The position numbers were made by a program, and so were the translations under genes. A DNA stretch of 33,359 bases from Fictibacillus solisalsi (GTDB lineage: Bacteria > Bacillota > Bacilli > Bacillales > Fictibacillaceae). Positions 25,528-33,359 of this stretch are shown here, piece after piece. The stretch spans positions 1 through 33,359 of the forward strand of contig NZ_FNHW01000011.1 of NCBI RefSeq assembly GCF_900103485.1. The letters are read 5' to 3'. How positions within the stretch are numbered: the first letter of the stretch is position 1; each line of letters opens with the position of its first letter. The notes under the pieces are model-generated. The model was not told where the DNA came from. It made no database searches and saw nothing but the letters and a program-made list of their open reading frames with translations.

Positions 25528-26670
25528 ATGAAATTTCAGATTAACCGAAGCCAGCTAATTGAAGGTGTACAGGATGTAATGAAGGCTGTTTCTTCGAGAA
25601 CAACGATACCGATTTTGACGGGTATAAAAATGGTGGTTCACAGTGAAGGGATGACACTGACTGGAAGTGACTCCGATATTTCCATTGAACGCCTGATTCC
25701 CATGGAAGAGAATGGGGAAGTCAATCTTGAGGTCCAAAAACCAGGAAGCATTGTTCTTCAGGCACGATATTTTTCCGAAATCGTAAAAAAAATGCCGAAT
25801 GATACCGTAGAAATTGAAGTAGGAGAGCGTTTTGAAACAAAACTCCGCTCTGGAGCTTCCGAATTCAGCCTTGTTGGTCTGGATCCTGAAGAATATCCAC
25901 GCCTTCCGCAGATTGAAGAACAAAATGTGTTCAGTATCCAAGGAGATCTGCTTCGCCAAATTATCAGACAAACTGTCTTTGCGGTGTCCACGTCAGAAAC
26001 ACGTCCTATATTAACTGGTGTGAACATTAACCTTGAAGACAATGTTCTCAGCTGTGTAGCAACAGACAGCCACCGCCTTGCACAAAGGACGGCAAGAATT
26101 GAAAGCAATACAGAAGGACTTTCATTTCAAAACGTGGTGATTCCAGGAAAAAGCTTGAATGAATTGTCCAAAATTGTTGAGGAATCTGCAGAGCTTGTGC
26201 AAATTGTTGTTACAGACAATCAGGTTTTATTTAAAACAAAAAATACGTTATTCTTTTCAAGACTGCTTGACGGAAATTATCCGGATACAAGCAAATTGCT
26301 TCCAAGTGAGAGCAAAACGACGTTGGGTTTATCGACGAAAGAATTTCTTCAGGCCATTGATCGGGCGTCCCTTCTTGCCCGTGAAGGACGAAACAATGTG
26401 GTGAAACTTGCCACCATCGATAATCATACCGTTGAAATTTCATCTAATTCTCCAGAAATCGGTAAAGTGTACGAGCATGTCGTCACGGAATCCATGGAAG
26501 GAGAAGAACTCAAAATTTCCTTCAATGCGAAATATATGATTGATGCACTAAAAGCAATGGACTGTTCAGAGATTAAGGTCCTGTTCACGGGTGCGATGAG
26601 ACCGTTCTTAATTACTCCGGTGGACAACGAAATCGTCAAACAGCTTATCCTGCCTGTCCGAACATATTAA
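25528..26670 (+). CDS. dnaN: DNA polymerase III beta subunit (sliding clamp)
   Basis: The clamp is a homodimeric ring that holds polymerases and many partners on DNA. The 380 residues start MKFQINRSQLIEGVQDVMKAVSS and cover three similar domains of about 120 residues. Family blocks include ISSRTTIPILTGI-like (SSRTTIPILTGIKM), TSETRPILTGVN, TDSHRLA, SRLLDGNYPDT and the C-terminal LPVRTY, with the partner-binding pocket in domains 2-3. I chose the ATG at 25528, six bases after AGGGGG. An ATG at 25522 is too close to it. It lies downstream of the unwinding element and is followed by a hairpin. Confidence 0.98.
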   Translation: MKFQINRSQLIEGVQDVMKAVSSRTTIPILTGIKMVVHSEGMTLTGSDSDISIERLIPMEENGEVNLEVQKPGSIVLQARYFSEIVKKMPNDTVEIEVGERFETKLRSGASEFSLVGLDPEEYPRLPQIEEQNVFSIQGDLLRQIIRQTVFAVSTSETRPILTGVNINLEDNVLSCVATDSHRLAQRTARIESNTEGLSFQNVVIPGKSLNELSKIVEESAELVQIVVTDNQVLFKTKNTLFFSRLLDGNYPDTSKLLPSESKTTLGLSTKEFLQAIDRASLLAREGRNNVVKLATIDNHTVEISSNSPEIGKVYEHVVTESMEGEELKISFNAKYMIDALKAMDCSEIKVLFTGAMRPFLITPVDNEIVKQLILPVRTY

Positions 26671-26693
26671 AAATTCAAGCAAGACAACGATAA

Positions 26694-26721
26694 AAAAGCT
26701 GCTGGTTCTCCGGCAGCTTTT
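26694..26721 (+). terminator. Hairpin/terminator after dnaN
   Basis: AAAAAGCTGC, a loop of nine to ten bases, then GCAGCTTTT. The T-run is short (TTTT), so partial read-through into yaaA-recF is likely. Confidence 0.65.
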
Positions 26722-26777
26722 ATGCCTTTCATAAAGGGTTGAAAATAGAGAATACTAGTCTGAAAAGGAGTGTTATG

Positions 26778-26990
26778 ATGGAAACCGTGCAAATAACGAC
26801 TGAATACATTACTCTGCAGCAGCTGCTTAAACATGTAGATGCCATCTCAAGCGGGGGAATGGTAAAATGGTATTTAGAAGAAAATGAAGTGCTGGTTAAT
26901 GGTGAGCGGGAAAACCGCCGGGGAAGAAAGCTTTACGAGGGAGATAAAGTCTCTGTTCCTGAATTGGGCGAGATCACTGTATCCAGATAA
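26778..26990 (+). CDS. yaaA: S4-domain RNA-binding protein YaaA
   Basis: This 70-residue protein with an S4-like RNA-binding fold contains [18 protein letters not shown] and [13 protein letters not shown], the signature of the YaaA/S4-like family always found between dnaN and recF in Firmicutes. Association with ribosomes or rRNA processing has been proposed. AAGGAG at 26765-26770 precedes two tandem ATGs (26775, 26778). I chose the second because its spacing is better; the first adds one Met. An open frame from 26739 would include the ribosome site. It lies 14 bases upstream of recF. Confidence 0.92.
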   Translation: METVQITTEYITLQQLLKHVDAISSGGMVKWYLEENEVLVNGERENRRGRKLYEGDKVSVPELGEITVSR

Positions 26991-27004
26991 ATGGGGGTAT
27001 CCCG

Positions 27005-28126
27005 TTGTATATTGAACAATTGGACATAAGAAATTACAGAAACTATTCATCCCAGCATCTTGATTTCGAAAACAAGGTCAATGTGTTTTTAGGTGAGAAT
27101 GCTCAGGGGAAAACAAATGTGATGGAAGCCATCTATGTTCTGGCCATGGCAAAATCCCACAGAACCCCCCGTGATAAAGAATTAATCTACTGGGACGAAG
27201 AATATGCTAAAATAGAAGGACGGGTTCAAAAAAGGACCGGACCATTCAGTTTAAGCCTGGTCGTTTCACAAAAAGGCAAGAAAGCAAAAGTCAATGGACT
27301 GGAACAGCGGAGATTGACTGACTATATAGGGGCGTTAAATGTCGTCATGTTTGCACCTGAGGATTTGAATCTTGTCAAAGGGAGTCCCCAGGTGCGACGT
27401 CGTTTTATTGATATGGAGATCGGACAGGTTAATCCTGTCTATCTTCATTATTTATCGCAATACCAAAAGGTTCTGGCCCAGCGCAATTCACTTTTGCGGG
27501 ACATGCAGCGCAGCCGATCCAAAGAAAATACGGTCATGCTTGATATTTTGACAGAACAACTGATACAGGCGGCGGCACGGGTAACGGAAAAGCGGGTGAG
27601 TTACATGAAACTCCTCCAAAACTGGGCCGATCCCATACACCACGGCATCTCCAGAGGGCTGGAACGTCTGGAAGTGATATATAAACCGACTGTAGAGGTA
27701 TGTGAAGAGCAAGAATTGTCGAAAATGATAGAAGCATATGAAGAAAAGTTTGTTAAAATAAAAGATAGAGAAATAGAACGCGGCACCTCTTTGTTCGGCC
27801 CGCACCGCGATGATCTGCTCTTTCATGTGAATGGGAAAGATGTACAGACGTTCGGTTCACAGGGCCAACAGAGAACTACGGCGCTGTCGGTCAAATTAGC
27901 AGAGATTGATCTTATTCATTCAGAAGTCGGAGAGTATCCGCTGCTCCTGCTGGATGATGTATTATCAGAACTTGATGACTACCGGCAATCTCATTTGCTA
28001 AATACCATACAAGGCAAAGTACAAACCTTTGTCACCACAACAAGCGTGGAAGGCATACACCATGAAACGCTCGATAAAGCAGCAACGTACCATGTTGAAA
28101 CAGGTGCAATTGAACGGATAAGGTGA
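27005..28126 (+). CDS. recF: DNA replication and repair protein RecF
   Basis: RecF is an SMC-like ATPase that helps load RecA on gapped DNA with RecO and RecR. The 373 residues carry Walker [10 protein letters not shown] (30-38), preceded by [15 protein letters not shown] coiled region lies around 150-260, followed by signature SFGSQGQQR-like ([19 protein letters not shown]) and Walker [13 protein letters not shown]. The start is TTG at 27005 with GGGGG seven bases upstream; B. subtilis recF also uses a non-ATG start at this place. Its stop overlaps the long frame of the next gene. It is part of the dnaN-yaaA-recF-remB-gyrB group. Confidence 0.97.
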   Translation: MYIEQLDIRNYRNYSSQHLDFENKVNVFLGENAQGKTNVMEAIYVLAMAKSHRTPRDKELIYWDEEYAKIEGRVQKRTGPFSLSLVVSQKGKKAKVNGLEQRRLTDYIGALNVVMFAPEDLNLVKGSPQVRRRFIDMEIGQVNPVYLHYLSQYQKVLAQRNSLLRDMQRSRSKENTVMLDILTEQLIQAAARVTEKRVSYMKLLQNWADPIHHGISRGLERLEVIYKPTVEVCEEQELSKMIEAYEEKFVKIKDREIERGTSLFGPHRDDLLFHVNGKDVQTFGSQGQQRTTALSVKLAEIDLIHSEVGEYPLLLLDDVLSELDDYRQSHLLNTIQGKVQTFVTTTSVEGIHHETLDKAATYHVETGAIERIR

Positions 28127-28134
28127 GGTGGACT

Positions 28135-28410
28135 ATGTTATTGCATATTGGCGAGGAAGCGGTTATTCAGCAAAAGGAAATTGTGGCTATTCTGGATTAC
28201 CGTGCGCTTGAGAGCTCGGAATTAATGAGTGCCTTTTTAAGACAGCATAAAGAAAAAAAAAGCATGGTGAACTTATGCCATACCAACCATCATCCCAAAT
28301 CCGTCATCATTACAAAAGAACATGTCTATATCTCCCCTCTATCCTCAATCACGCTAAAAAAGCGGGCAGGAGAACGGATTGATTTTGCCCATAGCTGGTA
28401 CGTCAAGTAA
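28135..28410 (+). CDS. remB: Extracellular matrix regulatory protein RemB (YaaB)
   Basis: RemB is a small protein that in B. subtilis promotes biofilm-matrix gene expression together with RemA. The 91 residues start MLLHIGEEAVIQQKEIVAIL and share the fold and the conserved PKSVIITKEHVYISPLSSITLKKRA block. It has a longer middle (HKEKKSMVNLCHTNHH) than the 81-residue B. subtilis protein. I chose the ATG at 28135 after AGGTGAGGTGG. A GTG at 28123 overlaps the recF stop and this ribosome site. The position between recF and gyrB is fixed in Bacillaceae. Confidence 0.92.
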   Translation: MLLHIGEEAVIQQKEIVAILDYRALESSELMSAFLRQHKEKKSMVNLCHTNHHPKSVIITKEHVYISPLSSITLKKRAGERIDFAHSWYVK

Positions 28411-28427
28411 GACAGGAAAAAGTTTGA

Positions 28428-30386
<1,959 letters not shown>

Positions 30387-30394
30387 CAACAGTG

Positions 30395-30416
30395 GAAACA
30401 GGGGGCACCCTGTTTC
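30395..30416 (+). terminator. Hairpin between gyrB and gyrA, weak terminator or attenuator
   Basis: GAAACAGGG, tetraloop GGCA, CCCTGTTTC: nine perfect pairs, followed by TCTTACGGTTTTTA. The T-run is broken, so partial termination or RNA stabilisation is more likely than full stop. Confidence 0.45.
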
Positions 30417-30489
30417 TCTTACGGTTTTTATAGATCTTTATTTTCAGTGAAAAGTTATTGGAACATGCAGTAAATGGAGGTTAGAATCA

Positions 30490-33048
30490 ATGTCTGAAGC
30501 AGATCAATCCCGGGTGAAGGAAATAAATATCAGCTCGGAAATGCGTACTTCTTTTATGGATTATGCTATGAGTGTCATCGTCAGCCGTGCTCTTCCGGAT
30601 GTCCGGGATGGCCTGAAGCCAGTTCACCGGCGTATTCTTTATGCCATGAACGACCTGGGCATGACCGCTGACAAAGCGTACAAGAAGTCAGCGCGTATCG
30701 TCGGAGAAGTAATCGGTAAGTATCACCCGCACGGCGACTCTGCCGTGTATGAAACCATGGTCCGTATGGCTCAGGATTTCAACTACCGCCATATGCTGGT
30801 TGATGGTCATGGTAACTTTGGATCCGTCGACGGCGATGCCGCGGCGGCCATGCGTTATACTGAAGCAAGAATGTCCAAGATTGCCATGGAGATTGTCCGT
30901 GACATCAATAAAGACACCATTGATTACAAGGATAACTATGACGGATCGGAAAAAGAGCCTGTCGTTATGCCTTCCCGCTTTCCAAACCTTCTTGTTAACG
31001 GTACATCGGGGATTGCAGTCGGTATGGCAACAAACATCCCTCCTCATCACCTTGGGGAAGTCATTGATGGTGTACTTGAGCTGAGTAAAAATCCTGACAT
31101 CTCGATTCCAGAGCTAATGGAAATTATTCCTGGTCCGGATTTCCCGACAGCAGGTGAGATCCTTGGACGTGAAGGAATCAGAAAGGCCTACCAGACAGGA
31201 AGAGGCTCCATCATTATTCGTGCAAAAGCGGAAATTGAAGAACAAGCCAATGGCAAAAGCTTCATTATTGTCAGTGAAATTCCTTATCAGGTAAACAAAG
31301 CCCGTCTGGTAGAAAAAATTGCAGAATTGGTGCGGGATAAAAAGGTCGACGGCATTACGGATCTTCGTGATGAATCCGACCGTAACGGAATGAGAATCGT
31401 CATTGAAGTCCGCCGTGACGCCAATGCCAATGTGCTGTTAAATAATCTGTACAAGCATACGGCACTGCAAACGAGCTTCGGAATCAACATGCTTGCTCTT
31501 GTCGATGGACAGCCAAAAGTTCTTAATCTGAAGGAATGTCTGCATTATTATTTGAAACATCAGCAGGTCATTATACGCAGAAGAACCGAATTTGAATTAC
31601 GCAAGGCTGAAGCCCGGGCTCATATCCTCGAAGGCCTGCGTATTGCGCTTGATCATCTGGATGAAGTCATTGCGTTGATTCGCGGATCAAGAACAACGGA
31701 GATTGCGCGTGAAGGTTTGATGGAAAGATTTGGTCTGAGCTTTGAACAAGCCCAGGCTATACTTGAAATGCGTCTGCAGCGTCTGACAGGTCTGGAACGC
31801 GATAAAATTGAAAATGAATATAATGAACTTGTTGCTTTAATTACCGAACTCCGCGCCATCCTGGCAGACGAGGAAAAAATCCTGGAAATCATCCGTGAAG
31901 AGCTCACCGAAGTCAAAGAGCGTTTTGCGGATGAGCGCCGAACCAACATTACGGTTGGCTTTGATATGATCGAGGATGAAGATTTAATTCCAAGAACAAA
32001 CGTAGTTATTACCCTGACCAACAATGGCTACATCAAACGTCTTCCGATCTCAACGTACCGTTCACAGCGCCGGGGAGGAAGAGGCATCCAGGGTATGGGC
32101 ACAGGGGATGAAGATTTCGTGGAACACCTGTTCACCACAAATTCCCATAACACGATCTTGTTTTTCACCAACAAAGGGAAGGTATATCGTCTTAAAGGAT
32201 ACGAAATCCCTGAGATGAGCAGAACGGCAAAAGGAATTCCAATCATCAACATGCTTCAGGTGGAACGCGGGGAAACCATTTCCGCCGTTATTCCAGTGGA
32301 AGAATTTGAAGATGATTGGTATCTCAACTTCATGACCCGTCACGGAATTACCAAGCGTTCACCACTATCCCAATTTGCCAATATACGCAAAGGCGGTTTG
32401 TTTGCCATTACCTTGCGCGATGAGGACGAATTGATGGGCGTCAAACTGACCGATGGCAAGAAGGACATCATCGTCGGAACCAGCAAAGGAATGGCCATCC
32501 GTTATAAGGAGGATGATGTGAGGTCCATGGGCCGTACAGCTGCCGGGGTAAAAGCGGTAACCCTAGGTGAAGACGATTATGTAGTTGGCATGGAAGCTCT
32601 GGATGAAGGACATGATGTTCTTATTGTCACGGAAAAAGGCTACGGCAAACGTACGCCAATGGAAGAATACCGATTGCAGTCCCGCGGCGGTAAAGGAATT
32701 AAAACATCCAACATTACCGAAAGAAATGGCGATATCATTGCCCTCAAAACCGTTACAAGTGATCAGGATCTGATGATCATTACGGCAGATGGCATACTTA
32801 TCCGCATGAATGTGGAAGGCATTTCTTCCATGGGCCGAAATACGCAAGGGGTGAAGCTGATCTCCATGCAAGAAGGCAACCACGTGGCTACGGTAGCCGT
32901 GGTCGATAAAGAAGAAGAAATGGATGAAGCCATTGATGAGGCCATCGAAGAAACAATGGAAACGGACGCTGATGAACCGGAAGTAAAAGTGGAAACAAAC
33001 GAAACTGAGGTACATGACGAAGACGGCGATACCGATCCAGAAGAATAA
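30490..33048 (+). CDS. gyrA: DNA gyrase subunit A
   Basis: GyrA cleaves and rejoins DNA and wraps it for supercoiling. The 852 residues carry the catalytic Tyr123 in [12 protein letters not shown]. The quinolone-resistance region [10 protein letters not shown] keeps Ser84 and Glu88, the usual drug-sensitive residues. The C-terminal beta-pinwheel has the GyrA box QRRGGRG. The last about 45 residues form a strongly acidic tail (rich in Glu, Asp, Thr). The total is about 30 residues longer than B. subtilis GyrA (821). ATG at 30490 follows GGAGG. A very strong terminator ends the transcript. Confidence 0.98.
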   Translation: MSEADQSRVKEINISSEMRTSFMDYAMSVIVSRALPDVRDGLKPVHRRILYAMNDLGMTADKAYKKSARIVGEVIGKYHPHGDSAVYETMVRMAQDFNYRHMLVDGHGNFGSVDGDAAAAMRYTEARMSKIAMEIVRDINKDTIDYKDNYDGSEKEPVVMPSRFPNLLVNGTSGIAVGMATNIPPHHLGEVIDGVLELSKNPDISIPELMEIIPGPDFPTAGEILGREGIRKAYQTGRGSIIIRAKAEIEEQANGKSFIIVSEIPYQVNKARLVEKIAELVRDKKVDGITDLRDESDRNGMRIVIEVRRDANANVLLNNLYKHTALQTSFGINMLALVDGQPKVLNLKECLHYYLKHQQVIIRRRTEFELRKAEARAHILEGLRIALDHLDEVIALIRGSRTTEIAREGLMERFGLSFEQAQAILEMRLQRLTGLERDKIENEYNELVALITELRAILADEEKILEIIREELTEVKERFADERRTNITVGFDMIEDEDLIPRTNVVITLTNNGYIKRLPISTYRSQRRGGRGIQGMGTGDEDFVEHLFTTNSHNTILFFTNKGKVYRLKGYEIPEMSRTAKGIPIINMLQVERGETISAVIPVEEFEDDWYLNFMTRHGITKRSPLSQFANIRKGGLFAITLRDEDELMGVKLTDGKKDIIVGTSKGMAIRYKEDDVRSMGRTAAGVKAVTLGEDDYVVGMEALDEGHDVLIVTEKGYGKRTPMEEYRLQSRGGKGIKTSNITERNGDIIALKTVTSDQDLMIITADGILIRMNVEGISSMGRNTQGVKLISMQEGNHVATVAVVDKEEEMDEAIDEAIEETMETDADEPEVKVETNETEVHDEDGDTDPEE

Positions 33049-33059
33049 AACAATACAGT

Positions 33060-33105
33060 AAAAGAGCTGTTAAAAGTGGAATCACTTTTAACAGCTCTTT
33101 TCTTT
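33060..33105 (+). terminator. Strong terminator of gyrA
   Basis: A perfect 19-pair stem (arms 33060-33078 and 33083-33101, loop GAAT) is followed by TTTTCTTT. It insulates the gyr genes from the downstream rRNA-type promoters. Confidence 0.93.
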
Positions 33106-33152
33106 AAAATTCAAGTCTTTTTATAAAAACATAATTTTTTTATGAAAAACAC

Positions 33153-33181
33153 TTGCATTGCATATAATAAGGTGGTATATT
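33153..33181 (+). promoter_or_regulatory. Upstream rRNA-operon promoter (P1)
   Basis: TTGCAT (33153-33158), 17 bases, TATATT (33176-33181), preceded by an A/T-rich tract (about 33106-33150) that could serve as an UP element. It lies in the position where B. subtilis carries the rrnO promoters. Confidence 0.65.
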
Positions 33182-33246
33182 TATTTAGCTTCTTGTTAAG
33201 CCTGTTCGGCAGGCGAATCTCTGGAAAAACTTTTTAGAGAAAATGG

Positions 33247-33276
33247 TTGACTTAATAGATACTAATATGGTATTCT
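33247..33276 (+). promoter_or_regulatory. Downstream rRNA-operon promoter (P2)
   Basis: TTGACT (33247-33252), 18 bases, TATTCT (33271-33276). The order of elements (tandem promoters, then a boxA-like sequence) matches Bacillus rrn operons. Confidence 0.75.
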
Positions 33277-33310
33277 AATAAAGTCGCCAAAACGAGCGGC
33301 AGAAACAAAA

Positions 33311-33324
33311 TGTTCTTTGAAAAC
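33311..33324 (+). promoter_or_regulatory. boxA-like antitermination/processing leader of an rRNA operon
   Basis: TGTTCTTTGAAAAC resembles the boxA-containing leader that precedes 16S rRNA in Bacillaceae. The 16S gene itself is not in the window. Confidence 0.7.
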
Positions 33325-33359
33325 CAAACAAAAGCCAGGTAAGTCAGGGATTTTACAAT

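Overview
This window is the replication-origin region of a Firmicutes chromosome. It most likely comes from an endospore-forming member of the Bacillaceae. The core order rpmH-dnaA-dnaN-yaaA-recF-remB-gyrB-gyrA runs to the right and rnpA-yidD-yidC-jag-mnmE-mnmG-rsmG-noc-parA-parB runs to the left. Spore-former markers support this: YyaC, a SpoIIIJ-type YidC with Jag, and Soj/Spo0J plus Noc. I do not name a genus.

Left arm, 1-23,300, almost all on the minus strand and so co-directional with a fork leaving oriC leftward. Positions 1-385 hold no recognisable gene, only short repeats and a sequence resembling an rRNA spacer. Then come purA with a PurR-type control region, the dnaB helicase gene (called dnaC in B. 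subtilis), rplI, gdpP and yybS. A plus-strand ytoQ follows. Next are the rpsF-ssb-rpsR operon with an S6:S18 leader element, ychF, a degenerate interspersed repeat, parS, yyzM and an mscS-type channel. A plus-strand yyaC is followed by a GNAT acetyltransferase and a DUF554 membrane protein. The segregation and tRNA-modification block is parB, parA, noc, parS, rsmG, mnmG and mnmE. The last block is jag, yidC, yidD, rnpA and rpmH. The two plus-strand genes on this arm (ytoQ, yyaC) are head-on to replication.

Origin, about 23,370-25,500. It is bipartite. A DnaA-box cluster lies upstream of dnaA. A second cluster between dnaA and dnaN is followed by DnaA-trio triplets and an A/T-rich unwinding element. 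Three parS-like sites lie within 15 kb to the left, and a small extra DnaA-box group lies upstream of mnmE.

Right arm, 25,528-33,359, all plus strand: dnaN, yaaA, recF, remB, gyrB, gyrA, a strong terminator, then tandem rRNA-type promoters and a boxA-like leader. A ribosomal RNA operon therefore probably begins just beyond the window.

Functionally the window joins initiation (DnaA, DnaB helicase, oriC), elongation and repair (DnaN, SSB, RecF), supercoiling (GyrA/B), origin segregation and nucleoid occlusion (ParABS, Noc), translation (L9, S6, S18, L34, RnpA, MnmE/G, RsmG, YchF) and membrane insertion (YidC, YidD). I found no convincing new multi-gene system. The second-look items are mostly regulatory DNA, repeats and gene-order details.
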